A DNA stretch of 64,000 nt from DUQW01 sp050953805 (GTDB lineage: Bacteria > Bacillota_I > Bacilli_A > Acholeplasmatales > Acholeplasmataceae). A program made the position numbers and the translations under genes. The stretch spans positions 62,001 to 126,000 of the forward strand of contig JBMNNE010000002.1 of the NCBI GenBank assembly GCA_050953805.1, written 5' to 3'. This document shows, one piece after another, positions 24,621 through 33,722 of this stretch (positions within the stretch are counted from its first letter, which is position 1; every line of letters starts with the position of its first letter). Under the pieces are notes generated by a model that saw only the letters and a program-made list of their open reading frames with translations, searched no databases and had not been told where the DNA came from.

Positions 24621-24649
24621 AGATTAGCAAATATAATTTAAAAAGTCAA
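24621..24649 (-). promoter_or_regulatory. Promoter of the c-di-AMP riboswitch operon
   Basis: On the minus strand TTGACT (24644-24649), a 17-bp spacer and TAATCT preceded by TGC (24621-24626) form an extended -10 promoter just upstream of the aptamer. The remaining roughly 300 bp to 24963 are extremely AT-rich, with no further gene or structure that I can support. Confidence 0.6.
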
Positions 24650-24963
24650 TTAATTAGATATTTAATAATTAATATAATTAATTAAATACTTTTTCTCATT
24701 ATTTACGGTATTTAAAATTTAAAAAATAGTTAAAACTATTCATTTTGTAATATTATCTCTTTTGAAATTATGTATAATAATTTTATGTTTATGCTTTTGA
24801 AAAAACTTTTATTAAAATAATCATTTATCTTATTTTTTTATAGAAAATTGATAAAATTCTAAAACAATCGGCTTAACTATCAAATTATATAAAAATATTT
24901 TGGTTTTTTACTATTTATTTAATACTAATAATATGTTAGAATTAAAAATGTAAGGAGTTGTTG

Positions 24964-26172
24964 ATGATGAACGCACAAGAAATGACAAAAAATGTCTTAA
25001 GAGAAACAGAAATAATAATTGAAAGAATTGGTCCACGACTTGCTGGAACTCCAGAATCTCTTCGTGCTGCCAATTATTTATTTGAAGATGCTAGAATCTA
25101 TAGTGATAGTGCCCATTTTGAAGATTTTCAAATTCATAAAGGCGCTTTTCTTGGATGGATTAATATTTTAGTTATTGCTTATATCATTGGGTTTTTCTTC
25201 TTTTTTCTTGGTTATCCAGTAATAACGTTAATTTTAATGGTTCTTAGCTTATTAATTTTATATTTACAATTTATTAGATATTTACCTGTGATTGACTTTT
25301 TATTTCCAAAACGAAAAGCGCGAAATGTTTATGGAATCGTTGAACCAAAAGGGAAAACCAAACAACAAATTATCATTAGTGGTCACCATGATAGTGCCCC
25401 TATTTTTAACTTCTTTATCCATCAACCAAAATTATACGGTTTAAGAGTTACTGGCTCGATTATTTTCGTGATTTTAAGTTTGGTATTATCGATTGTTAAT
25501 TTAATTGTTGATAATGATATCTTATTTTATATTTCAATTGGCGTACTTGGATTAGGTCTTTTACTAGTTGGGCAAATGTGGTTTTTTAAAAGTCGTAGGG
25601 CAACACCAGGTGCTGGTGATAATTTAGCTTCAACGCAAATTGCATTTCAAATGGGAAAATATTATCATAGTTTAAAAGGAACTCAAAATCAGTTAAAACA
25701 TACTCGAATTATCTTTACTTCATTTGATGCTGAAGAAGAAGGTTTAAGAGGAGCGCGAGCCTTCGTTAAAAATAATAAAGACATCTTATTAGCAATCAAA
25801 ACTTATGTATTAAATATTGAATGTCTATATGATGTCAATGAACTATTCTTTTTAACTAGTGATATTAATAATAGTGTTAAATTAAGTCGTGAACTAGCTC
25901 AATCACTAGTTGATATTGCTAGTAACCTTAATATTAAAACTGAGATGAAGGACATTGCTGTTTTAACTGGTGGAACTGATGCTGGTGAATTTGGTAAAAT
26001 TGGCGTAGAAGCCACTACCATTATGGGCATGCCTTGGAGTAATGCTAACCGTAGTGCTTCATACCATACACCAGATGATACGGTTGATAAAGTATCAAAA
26101 GAAGCGGTGGAAGCGACTATTAATATTTTTCATAACTTTATTATAACTAAAGACAATGAATTATCAGAATAA
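24964..26172 (+). CDS. Membrane-embedded M28-family metallopeptidase
   Basis: This protein of about 402 residues has an M28-type di-zinc aminopeptidase fold interrupted by transmembrane helices (about 48-95 and 155-210). Metal-site motifs are visible: SGHHDSAP, GAGDNLAS, DAEEEGLRGAR, GGTDAGEF and YHTPDD near the end. The protease domain probably faces one side of the membrane. AAGGAG lies before tandem codons TTG TTG ATG ATG; I choose the first ATG, but the next one is equally possible. Substrate unknown. It converges on tuf with a shared terminator. Confidence 0.82.
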   Translation: MMNAQEMTKNVLRETEIIIERIGPRLAGTPESLRAANYLFEDARIYSDSAHFEDFQIHKGAFLGWINILVIAYIIGFFFFFLGYPVITLILMVLSLLILYLQFIRYLPVIDFLFPKRKARNVYGIVEPKGKTKQQIIISGHHDSAPIFNFFIHQPKLYGLRVTGSIIFVILSLVLSIVNLIVDNDILFYISIGVLGLGLLLVGQMWFFKSRRATPGAGDNLASTQIAFQMGKYYHSLKGTQNQLKHTRIIFTSFDAEEEGLRGARAFVKNNKDILLAIKTYVLNIECLYDVNELFFLTSDINNSVKLSRELAQSLVDIASNLNIKTEMKDIAVLTGGTDAGEFGKIGVEATTIMGMPWSNANRSASYHTPDDTVDKVSKEAVEATINIFHNFIITKDNELSE

Positions 26173-26195
26173 ATTTAAATACTACTAATAACTGA

Positions 26196-26228
26196 AAAAG
26201 GGACTGCACGTGCAGTCCCTTTAATTTT
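26196..26228. terminator. Bidirectional terminator between the M28 peptidase gene and tuf
   Basis: AAAGGGACTGCAC and GTGCAGTCCCTTT form a perfect 13-bp stem, with T-rich sequence on the plus side and T5 on the minus side. Confidence 0.9.
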
Positions 26229-26239
26229 TTTTCGTTTAA

Positions 26240-27424
26240 TTATACAAGAATTTTAGTAACTGAACCAGCACCAACAGTTCTACCGCCTTCACGGATTGAG
26301 AACTTAGTACCTTGTTCAACAGCGATTGGGTGAATTAATTCAACGATCATTTCAGTGTTATCGCCTGGCATAACCATTTCAGTTCCTGGTTTTAAGTTAA
26401 TAACTCCAGTAACGTCAGTTGTTCTGAAATAGAATTGTGGACGATAGTTTGAGAAGAATGGAGTATGACGTCCACCTTCTTCTTTTGATAACACGTAAAC
26501 TTGTGCTTCAAACTTAGTGTGTGGTTTAACTGAACCTGGTTTAGCTAATACTTGACCGCGTTCAATTTCATCACGTGGAACTCCACGTAATAATGCACCA
26601 ATGTTGTCTCCAGCTTCTGCATAGTCTAGTAATTTTCTAAACATTTCAACGCCAGTAACAACAGTTTTTCTAGTTGGTCTAATTCCAACGATTTCAACTT
26701 CGTCTCCAACTTTTAACATACCACGTTCAACACGTCCAGTCGCAACTGTACCACGACCAGTAATAGTAAATACGTCTTCAACTGGCATTAAGAATGGTTT
26801 ATCAGTTTCTCTAACTGGCTCATCAACATAAGCATCAACTGCTGCCATTAATTCTAAGATTTTTTCTTCGTTAGCTGGATCTCCTTCTAACGCTTTTAAT
26901 GCTGATCCTGCAACAAATGGAATATCATCACCTGGGAATTCGTAATCAGATAATAATTCTCTAATTTCCATTTCAACAAGTTCTAATAATTCTTCGTCAT
27001 CAACTAAATCAGCTTTGTTTAAGAAAACAACTAATTTAGGTACGCCAACTTGACGAGCTAATAATACGTGTTCTCTAGTTTGTGGCATCATTCCGTCTGC
27101 TGCCGAAACAACTAAGATTCCGCCGTCCATTTGAGCTGCACCAGTAATCATGTTTTTAACATAGTCAGCGTGTCCTGGACAGTCAACGTGTGCATAGTGA
27201 CGATTTTCAGTTTCGTACTCAACGTGTGCTGTATTAATAGTGATTCCTCTTTCTTTTTCTTCTGGAGCACCATCAATTTGCGCATAATCTTTCTTTTCAG
27301 ACAATCCTTTTTTAGCTAATACTGAAGTGATTGCTGCAGTTAATGTAGTTTTACCATGGTCAACGTGACCGATTGTACCAACGTTAACGTGTGGTTTGGT
27401 TCTTTCAAATTTTTTCTTTGCCAT
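26240..27424 (-). CDS. tuf: Elongation factor Tu
   Basis: This 394-residue GTPase brings aminoacyl-tRNA to the ribosome. The G-motifs are intact (GHVDHGKTT, DCPGHADY, NKAD), followed by beta-barrel domains 2 and 3 (FTITGRGTVATGRVERG). The length is standard. It is the last gene of rpsL-rpsG-fusA-tuf, with a 140-bp AT-rich gap from fusA that may carry its own promoter. The C-terminal kirromycin-type region is normal. Confidence 0.97.
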   Translation of the reverse strand: MAKKKFERTKPHVNVGTIGHVDHGKTTLTAAITSVLAKKGLSEKKDYAQIDGAPEEKERGITINTAHVEYETENRHYAHVDCPGHADYVKNMITGAAQMDGGILVVSAADGMMPQTREHVLLARQVGVPKLVVFLNKADLVDDEELLELVEMEIRELLSDYEFPGDDIPFVAGSALKALEGDPANEEKILELMAAVDAYVDEPVRETDKPFLMPVEDVFTITGRGTVATGRVERGMLKVGDEVEIVGIRPTRKTVVTGVEMFRKLLDYAEAGDNIGALLRGVPRDEIERGQVLAKPGSVKPHTKFEAQVYVLSKEEGGRHTPFFSNYRPQFYFRTTDVTGVINLKPGTEMVMPGDNTEMIVELIHPIAVEQGTKFSIREGGRTVGAGSVTKILV

Positions 27425-27564
27425 TATTTTTTCCTCCTAAATAAGATTCTTTTTTTGATTAATTTTCTTTTTAACTTACTCTTAATATTTTATCTTAAAC
27501 TACTAACTTTTGCAAGTTATTAGTTACTAATGTGGCGATATTACCACCATTTAATTAAAAACGA

Positions 27565-29637
27565 TTAATTTGTTCCGCGTTTTTTAATAATATTATCAGT
27601 AATTTGACGCGGTGTTGGCTCATAGTGTGCAAATTGCATTACGAAGTTAGCACGACCTTGAGTATTAGAGCGTAATGCGGTTGCATAACCGAACATTTCT
27701 GAAAGGGGGACGAATGCCTTAAGTGCCACCGCATTACCTCTTCCTTCTTGATTATCTAGACGTCCACGACGACTAGTTAAATCTCCGATAACATTACCAA
27801 CATATTCATTTGGTACGACAACTTCAACAGTCATAATTGGCTCTAAAATGGTTGGCTTTCCTTTATCAGCTAATTCTTTTAGCGCTAATGAGGCGGCAAT
27901 TTTAAACGCCATTTCTGATGAGTCAACATCATGATATGATCCATCAATTAAAGTTGCTTTAATATCTAATATTGGATATCCGGCGATGATTCCATTTGGC
28001 ATCGCTTCTTCTAAACCTTTTTGAACTGCTGGAATATATTCTCTTGGCACGACTCCACCAACAATTTTATCAACGAATTCAAATCCTTTACCTGGGTTTG
28101 GTTCAAATTCGATAATAACATGTCCATATTGTCCACGTCCACCTGATTGGCGTACGAATTTTCCTTCAATCGTTGCTGGAACTGTAATTGTCTCGCGATA
28201 AGAGACTTGAGGTTCAGCAACATTTGCCTCTACTTTAAATTCTCTTCTTAAACGATCAACAATAATGTCTAAGTGTAATTCTCCCATTCCGGCAATAATT
28301 GTTTGTCCGGTTTCTCGGTCAATATAAGTTCTAAAGGTTGGATCTTCTTCAGCTAGTTTAGTTAACGCAGTTGACATTCGGTCTTGGTCTTGTTTAGTCT
28401 TTGGTTCAATTGCAATATCGATAACTGGTTCTGGAAAGATCATTGACTCTAAAATAATATCGTCTCTTTCTCCGCACAACGTGTTTCCTGTTGTTGTTTC
28501 TTTTAACCCAATGACTGCAGCAATATCACCAGCGAAAACTTCATTAACTTCTTCACGGTGGTTAGCGTGCATCAATAAGATTCTACCAAAACGTTCACGA
28601 GTATCTTTTGAAGCATTTCTAACATAACTTCCAGCTTTAACTGATCCCGAATAAACTCTAAAGAAAGTCAATTTACCAACATATGGATCAGTCATTACTT
28701 TAAAGGCTAAAGCTGTAAATGGTTCATTATCACTTGGTTGTCTTACTACTTTAGTACCGTCTTCTTTATGACCAACGATGCCTTCAACATCAGTTGGTGC
28801 TGGCAAGTAATCAATAATACCATCTAAGATTTTTTTAACGCCACGATTTTTGAAAGCTGTCCCACAAAATACTGGGAAGAATTTAACTTCTAATGTTGCT
28901 TTTCTAATAGTTTGTTTGATTAAGTCGATTGGAAGGTCTTCACCTTCTAAGTACATAATCATTAATTCTTCATTGAAATCAGCAATCGCTTCAATCAGTT
29001 CAATTCTTTTTTCATTAACTTTATCAACTAAATGTTCTGGAATTGGAATTTCAGTCGTATCTTCATCAATTCCACCATCATAGTGATAAGCTTTCATTTC
29101 AATTAAATCAACAATTCCACTGAAATTATTTTCCGCACCGATTGGCCATTGAACGGCATAGGCTTTAACTCCTAAACGGTGATGAATTGTTTTAATTGCG
29201 TTTTCAAAGTCGGCTCCAATTTTATCCATTTTATTAACAAAGACGATTCTTGGGACTTTGTAATCTGTAGCTTGACGCCAAACTGTTTCAGTTTGGGGTT
29301 CAACTCCAGCTTGAGCATCTAAGACTGTTACTGCACCGTCTAAGACTCTTAATGAGCGTGACACCTCGACCGTGAAGTCGACGTGTCCTGGAGTATCAAT
29401 TACGTTAATTCTATAGCCTTTCCAATAAGCGGTAGTTGCGGCTGAAGTAATGGTAATACCTCTTTCTTGTTCTTGTTCCATCCAGTCCATTTGAGCGGCT
29501 CCATCATGAGTCTCGCCCATTTTATGAATTTTACCCGTATGGTATAAAATTCTTTCGCTGGTAGTTGTTTTACCAGCGTCAATATGCGCCATGATTCCAA
29601 TATTTCTAGTTTTCTCTAAACTTGTTTCTCTTGGCAT
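27565..29637 (-). CDS. fusA: Elongation factor G
   Basis: This 690-residue translocase GTPase has intact motifs: AHIDAGKTTTSERILYHTG, DTPGHVDFT, NKMDKIGADF and the conserved GITI switch region (QERGITITSAATT). Domain order and length are normal for EF-G. It lies 12 bp after rpsG in the str operon. Confidence 0.97.
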   Translation of the reverse strand: MPRETSLEKTRNIGIMAHIDAGKTTTSERILYHTGKIHKMGETHDGAAQMDWMEQEQERGITITSAATTAYWKGYRINVIDTPGHVDFTVEVSRSLRVLDGAVTVLDAQAGVEPQTETVWRQATDYKVPRIVFVNKMDKIGADFENAIKTIHHRLGVKAYAVQWPIGAENNFSGIVDLIEMKAYHYDGGIDEDTTEIPIPEHLVDKVNEKRIELIEAIADFNEELMIMYLEGEDLPIDLIKQTIRKATLEVKFFPVFCGTAFKNRGVKKILDGIIDYLPAPTDVEGIVGHKEDGTKVVRQPSDNEPFTALAFKVMTDPYVGKLTFFRVYSGSVKAGSYVRNASKDTRERFGRILLMHANHREEVNEVFAGDIAAVIGLKETTTGNTLCGERDDIILESMIFPEPVIDIAIEPKTKQDQDRMSTALTKLAEEDPTFRTYIDRETGQTIIAGMGELHLDIIVDRLRREFKVEANVAEPQVSYRETITVPATIEGKFVRQSGGRGQYGHVIIEFEPNPGKGFEFVDKIVGGVVPREYIPAVQKGLEEAMPNGIIAGYPILDIKATLIDGSYHDVDSSEMAFKIAASLALKELADKGKPTILEPIMTVEVVVPNEYVGNVIGDLTSRRGRLDNQEGRGNAVALKAFVPLSEMFGYATALRSNTQGRANFVMQFAHYEPTPRQITDNIIKKRGTN

Positions 29638-29649
29638 AAGTATTGCTCC

Positions 29650-30120
29650 TTACCAACGGTAGTGAGCAAACGCTTTATTAGCTTCAGCCATTCTGTGTAC
29701 ATCATCACGCTTCTTAACTGAGGCACCAGTGCCGTTTGAAGCGTCTAAGATTTCTCTGGCTAATCGATCTTCCATGGTTTTTTCATGTCTTAATCTAGCG
29801 TATTGCACTAACCATCTTAAACCTAGAGCTTGCTTTCTTTCAGGTCTAACTTCAGTTGGTACTTGATAGTTTTGCCCACCAATCCTTCTAGATCTTGTTT
29901 CAATTACTGGCATAATGTTTCCTAATGCTTGTTCAAATACTTCTAAACCATCACGACCAGTTTCGTTTTCAACTTTCTTTAAAGCTCCGTATAAAATACT
30001 TTGAGCTGTACCTTTTTTACCATCTAACATAATGGCATTAATAGCTTTTGTTACTAATTTAGAGTTGTAAATTGGGTCAGGTAATACATCTCTTTTTGGT
30101 ATGTGTCCTTTTCTTGGCAT
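29650..30120 (-). CDS. rpsG: Ribosomal protein S7
   Basis: This 156-residue 30S head protein has the family start MPRKGHIPKRDVLPDPIYNS and the LDGKKGTAQSILYGAL and RRIGGQNYQVPTEVRPERK segments. Length is typical. It is the second gene of the str operon, 22 bp after rpsL. Confidence 0.96.
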   Translation of the reverse strand: MPRKGHIPKRDVLPDPIYNSKLVTKAINAIMLDGKKGTAQSILYGALKKVENETGRDGLEVFEQALGNIMPVIETRSRRIGGQNYQVPTEVRPERKQALGLRWLVQYARLRHEKTMEDRLAREILDASNGTGASVKKRDDVHRMAEANKAFAHYRW

Positions 30121-30142
30121 TTGTAGTCACCTTTCCTTTCAA

Positions 30143-30553
30143 TTATTTAGGTTTCTTAGCACCGTATTTAGAACGGGCTTGTTTCCTCTTTTGTACTCCA
30201 GCTGTATCTAGAGTTCCTCTAACGATGTGGTAACGTACCCCTGGCAAGTCTTTAACTCTACCACCACGAATTAAAACGACACTGTGTTCTTGTAAAGTGT
30301 GTCCAATTCCAGGAATATATGCGGTAACTTCAGTACCGTTTGATAATCTAACTCTCGCGTATTTTCTTAAAGCTGAGTTTGGTTTTTTAGGTGTCATTGT
30401 AGTAACTCTAGTACAAACTCCTCTTTTTTGTGGTGAGTTGTAGTAGCTAGTTTTCTTTTGTAAACTATTATAACCATAACCTAATGCCGGAGATTTAGAT
30501 TTTGTCGTTTTTGATTGACGACCTTTTGTAACTAATTGTTGAATTGTTGGCAT
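30143..30553 (-). CDS. rpsL: Ribosomal protein S12
   Basis: This 136-residue decoding-centre protein has the signature TPKKPNSALRKYARVRLSNG and LIRGGRVKDLPGVRYHIVRG. The Lys in TPKKPNS is at the position where streptomycin-resistance changes occur; the wild-type form is seen. It is the first gene of the str operon, behind a strong promoter and a leader of about 110 nt. Confidence 0.96.
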   Translation of the reverse strand: MPTIQQLVTKGRQSKTTKSKSPALGYGYNSLQKKTSYYNSPQKRGVCTRVTTMTPKKPNSALRKYARVRLSNGTEVTAYIPGIGHTLQEHSVVLIRGGRVKDLPGVRYHIVRGTLDTAGVQKRKQARSKYGAKKPK

Positions 30554-30668
30554 ATTTCAGTCTCCTTCTCTTATATTCACGCATCCACGTGTTTTATTAT
30601 GCTTCTATTGGCTTATTAAAGCCGTTAATTCAATATTGATTTCATTGTGCATTTCGCGCAACACGTAT

Positions 30669-30697
30669 ATTATATAATAACTTAGATTTATTGTCAA
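30669..30697 (-). promoter_or_regulatory. Sigma-A promoter of the str operon
   Basis: On the minus strand TTGACA (30692-30697), a 17-bp spacer and TATAAT (30669-30674) are both consensus boxes, fitting a strongly expressed ribosomal operon. A hairpin (GTGTTGCGCGAAATGCACAA) lies near the 5' end of the leader. Confidence 0.85.
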
Positions 30698-30727
30698 TTT
30701 TTTTCACTTTTATTTGTTGGAAAAAAT

Positions 30728-30757
30728 AAAAACCTCAACACCATTCGGTTGAGGTTT
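30728..30757 (-). terminator. Terminator of the HigBA-like operon
   Basis: On the minus strand AACCTCAAC pairs with GTTGAGGTT around an 8-nt loop, followed by a T-rich tail. The same AACCTCAAC stem terminates the nitroreductase operon at 32264-32293. Confidence 0.85.
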
Positions 30758-30777
30758 CATTCGCTTTTCTCGTATTT

Positions 30778-31848
30778 TTAATCTATCCACTCATATATTT
30801 CTCTTAAATTGTTGTTCCACGGAATTATTTTATCATGCATCAACCTTCCATAAACAATCGTTTTTAATACACCATTCTCTCTTGCAAAAATTTCGATTGC
30901 ATAATCATTAAAGTTGCCCGTTTTGACAAATCTTAAATATTTTTTAGGATCAATTAATGTGTCTGAAGCAAACTTATTGGCTCTATTTTCAATCAAACTA
31001 TCTTTCTCCCAAACTTCTGGTTTTTTCAAATAATCACCGTTTATAACGTGAGCTATTTCATGAAATAGTGTAAACCAGAAAACATCGACAAACTTACCCC
31101 TAATCGTTAAGGCAATCATTACTTGGTTTGTTTTTGTCCGTGTCGTCAACCCATTAATCGGTGTGTTCTTTCCGTGTTTTTCAACAGTAAATAATATCCC
31201 GCAATCATTTAATATTTTTCGGATAAGAGAGATATGTTGCACCGAATCTTGGTGCATAATCTCTTTTATTTGATTCAAATTATCTTTTAATTTTCTTACA
31301 TCTAAAATATTATTGGTTTGATTTTGCACTTTCTCTTCAATTAAATATTGCCAAGTGTAAATTACATAATCACTAGTATTTTTAGTAAATTGAGCTCTGT
31401 ATTGTGCTGGGTTTAAATTAATAATTGAGTTTAAATTACTAACTCCTAATAATTTTCTAATGGTGTAAACTGACTCTAAGCCTTTATCAGCTTTTAACGA
31501 TTTTCCAATTAATAACTCAATAGTTGGCTTTATTTCTCTAGCTATTTTTCTTTCCTGTTCGGTAATATTGTGTTTTTCATTAAAATCCACGACTTCTAAA
31601 TCATAATTTGTTTGAAGATTACGCCAAAAAGATGCTGATATATTTAAGGCATATTCCAAACTTTTGGCAAATTCTGCCGAAATACTTTTTTGCCCGCTAA
31701 TGACCGTAGATATATGTTTTTCTGTATAACCAGTTCTAATTGCCAATTCTTTTTGTGTAATATTTCGATCTTGAATTGCTTCAAGAAGAGTATCTCCCGG
31801 ATGAATTAATAATTCATCAAGGGATATATGTTGTTGTTTTACTCCCAT
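30778..31848 (-). CDS. HigA-type antitoxin fused to an ImmA/IrrE-like metallopeptidase domain
   Basis: This 356-residue protein begins with an XRE/HigA helix-turn-helix (HPGDTLLEAIQDRNITQKEL, then AIRTGYTEKHISTVISGQK). After a helical middle it carries a zinc-peptidase segment with HEIAH in FTLFHEIAHVING and a downstream ENRANKFASD Glu helix, as in ImmA/IrrE. The gene overlaps the end of the HigB/RelE-like toxin gene, so the order is toxin first. It should neutralise the toxin and repress the promoter at paired operators. The peptidase domain could tie antitoxin activity to stress. That role is inference. Confidence 0.8.
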   Translation of the reverse strand: MGVKQQHISLDELLIHPGDTLLEAIQDRNITQKELAIRTGYTEKHISTVISGQKSISAEFAKSLEYALNISASFWRNLQTNYDLEVVDFNEKHNITEQERKIAREIKPTIELLIGKSLKADKGLESVYTIRKLLGVSNLNSIINLNPAQYRAQFTKNTSDYVIYTWQYLIEEKVQNQTNNILDVRKLKDNLNQIKEIMHQDSVQHISLIRKILNDCGILFTVEKHGKNTPINGLTTRTKTNQVMIALTIRGKFVDVFWFTLFHEIAHVINGDYLKKPEVWEKDSLIENRANKFASDTLIDPKKYLRFVKTGNFNDYAIEIFARENGVLKTIVYGRLMHDKIIPWNNNLREIYEWID

Positions 31849-32164
31849 GATAATCCTCCGCTCCTTTTATTATCACTTCTGTGCACTTCATAAGTTCCTC
31901 ATCACTTAAATCTTTCGCTATGGGTTCTATAATTAATCGAATATTATTAGTAACCCAAACCGCATATAAACCTTTTTTATTTTGGGTTAGTGGGTGTGGT
32001 TTACCTAACCCATACGATCTATATTCATAAAATGTTGTTGCTGCAAGTAATTCATTATACCTTTTTTTAATCATTCTTGTTGTTTTGATTCCTTTATTTT
32101 TAGCCATTAACTCAAAGTCTTCAAAGAGAGTTTGGACCTTTTTGTTGTCGTATTTAATTTTCAC
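31817..32164 (-). CDS. HigB/RelE-type toxin
   Basis: This 115-residue protein has a RelE-superfamily fold: SYGLGKPHPLTQNKKGLYAV followed by WVTNNIRLIIEPIA. Related toxins cleave mRNA at the ribosome (family knowledge). The start is GTG at 32162-32164, preceded by AAGGAGAG. It ends in TGA inside the antitoxin gene, an overlap of 32 bp. Toxin-first order and a larger HTH antitoxin fit the HigBA type. Confidence 0.8.
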   Translation of the reverse strand: MKIKYDNKKVQTLFEDFELMAKNKGIKTTRMIKKRYNELLAATTFYEYRSYGLGKPHPLTQNKKGLYAVWVTNNIRLIIEPIAKDLSDEELMKCTEVIIKGAEDYHGSKTTTYIP

Positions 32165-32179
32165 AATAACTCTCCTTTC

Positions 32180-32257
32180 TTACCTAAAAGGTAATTCTAA
32201 AAACATTATACTACAACTTAAAATTTGTGTCAATAAAAAAATTACCTAAAAGGTAAT
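32180..32257 (-). promoter_or_regulatory. HigBA promoter bracketed by two identical palindromic operators
   Basis: On the minus strand TTGACA (32228-32233), a 17-bp spacer and TATAAT (32205-32210) form the promoter. TTACCT-AAA-AGGTAA occurs downstream of the -10 (32180-32194), and the same palindrome, extended by one pair at each end, lies upstream of the -35 (32241-32257). An antitoxin dimer on each site could form a loop that shuts off RNA polymerase. Confidence 0.85.
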
Positions 32258-32263
32258 TATATT

Positions 32264-32293
32264 ATGAAAAACCTCAACATTGTGTTGAGGTTT
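32264..32293 (-). terminator. Terminator of the psuK-nitroreductase operon
   Basis: On the minus strand AAAACCTCAACA pairs with TGTTGAGGTTTT around a 3-4 nt loop, followed by T. Confidence 0.85.
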
Positions 32294-32313
32294 TATAACT
32301 TTTATTTATTTGT

Positions 32314-32841
32314 TTATTTAATCTTGTAAATATAATTATCTTTTCTAGGGGCGGCTTTTAACCCAGTTACCGCTGGATAACCTAAGGTAATATGGCCAAC
32401 ACCACGATACTTGGTGTGATCAATTCCCAAAGCTTTTAACATTCCTTGAACAAAAGGAAAATCTAATTCTTCTTTAGCGCGATGAACCCAACATGTTCCC
32501 AAACCTAATGAGTGAGCCGCTAACATCATATTGCCTAAAACTAAACTAGCATCTTCAACTCCAGTGTTTCTGGATTTATCAGTTAAAACCATAATTACTG
32601 TTGGTGCTCCAAAAAATGGATCTGTCTCTCTATTGAAGATTGAAGCGTTGATTTTAGATAATTCTCGAATTACTTCTGGACTTTGAATTGAAATAATAAT
32701 TGGTGCTTGAGCTCCTCTACCACTAGCAGCATAAGTACCAGCTTTTAAAATCAAATCTAAATCTTCTTCTTTAATTTGACGATCTTCGTATCTTCTAATA
32801 CTACGTCTTTCTAAAATTGATTTAATCGTTTCATTATACAT
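32314..32841 (-). CDS. Nitroreductase-family flavoprotein
   Basis: This 175-residue FMN-binding oxidoreductase has the N-terminal RRSIRRYEDRQIKEEDLDLI and AASGRGAQAPI motifs, the mid-protein DASLVLGNMMLAAHSLGLGT (FMN contact) and a C-terminal GHITLGYPAV. It likely reduces nitro- or quinone-type compounds with NAD(P)H; the physiological substrate is unknown. It is the last gene of the psuK-psuG-speA-speB unit, 2 bp after speB. Confidence 0.82.
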   Translation of the reverse strand: MYNETIKSILERRSIRRYEDRQIKEEDLDLILKAGTYAASGRGAQAPIIISIQSPEVIRELSKINASIFNRETDPFFGAPTVIMVLTDKSRNTGVEDASLVLGNMMLAAHSLGLGTCWVHRAKEELDFPFVQGMLKALGIDHTKYRGVGHITLGYPAVTGLKAAPRKDNYIYKIK

Positions 32842-32843
32842 TA

Positions 32844-33719
32844 TTACTCCCCTCTCTTCTTTAAATTGTTATGTAATATTAATACCATTTCTCTTAAACT
32901 TTTAGCTGCAACAATCGTTGAAACTCCGGTTGCATCTAAGTTTGGTGCTAATTCAACTAAGTCAGCGCCAACAATATTATTTAATTTACTAAATTGCGAA
33001 AAAGCCCATAATAATTCTTGATAAGTAATTCCTCCTGGTTCTGGTGTGCCAGTTCCAGGAAAAACACTTGGGTCTAAAACATCGAGATCAATCGTAATGT
33101 AAACCGGTATGTCTTTTAATTTTTCAACTACTTTATCTAATCCATCTAAATTATATTTTTGTTGGAAAACATGTCCTTCTTTAACCCAGTTAAATTCAGC
33201 TTCATCCCCACTACGAATACCAAATTGATAAATGCGACCATCACCTAAAAATTTATGTGCATGTCTCATAAATGTAGCATGAGAATATTTCATTCCTAAA
33301 AATTCTTCTCTTAAATCGGTATGAGCATCTAAATGAATCACATGTAAATTTGAGTATTTTTCATGTAACGCTTTGATAACAGGATATGACGATAAATGTT
33401 CGCCTCCAACCATCATTGGCAACTTTTTGTCATTCAAAAGTTTTTTAGTCGTTTGGTAAATAATATCAAGCGATTGAAAAACATCTCCCATTGGTAACTC
33501 AAGATCGCCGACATCACAAGTTTTAAAATTTTTTAAATTTAAATCTTGATATGGGCTATACCATTCAATGCCAATTGATTCAACGCGAATTGCGTTACCG
33601 GCAAATCTCGTGCCGGGACGATATGAAGTCGTTGTATCAAGCGGAACACTAAAAATTACGACATCACTATCTTGATATTCAGCATTACAACTTTGAAATG
33701 ATAAATCAACTTTTTTCAT
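32844..33719 (-). CDS. speB: Agmatinase
   Basis: This 291-residue ureohydrolase cleaves agmatine to putrescine and urea at a di-manganese site. Metal-binding motifs are visible: MMVGGEHLSSYPV, HLDAHTDLREEF and YITIDLDVLDPSVFPGTGTP. It sits 3 bp after an arginine decarboxylase gene, which supplies agmatine, and this favours agmatinase over arginase. It is encoded within a five-gene operon. Confidence 0.9.
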   Translation of the reverse strand: MKKVDLSFQSCNAEYQDSDVVIFSVPLDTTTSYRPGTRFAGNAIRVESIGIEWYSPYQDLNLKNFKTCDVGDLELPMGDVFQSLDIIYQTTKKLLNDKKLPMMVGGEHLSSYPVIKALHEKYSNLHVIHLDAHTDLREEFLGMKYSHATFMRHAHKFLGDGRIYQFGIRSGDEAEFNWVKEGHVFQQKYNLDGLDKVVEKLKDIPVYITIDLDVLDPSVFPGTGTPEPGGITYQELLWAFSQFSKLNNIVGADLVELAPNLDATGVSTIVAAKSLREMVLILHNNLKKRGE

Positions 33720-33722
33720 ATA

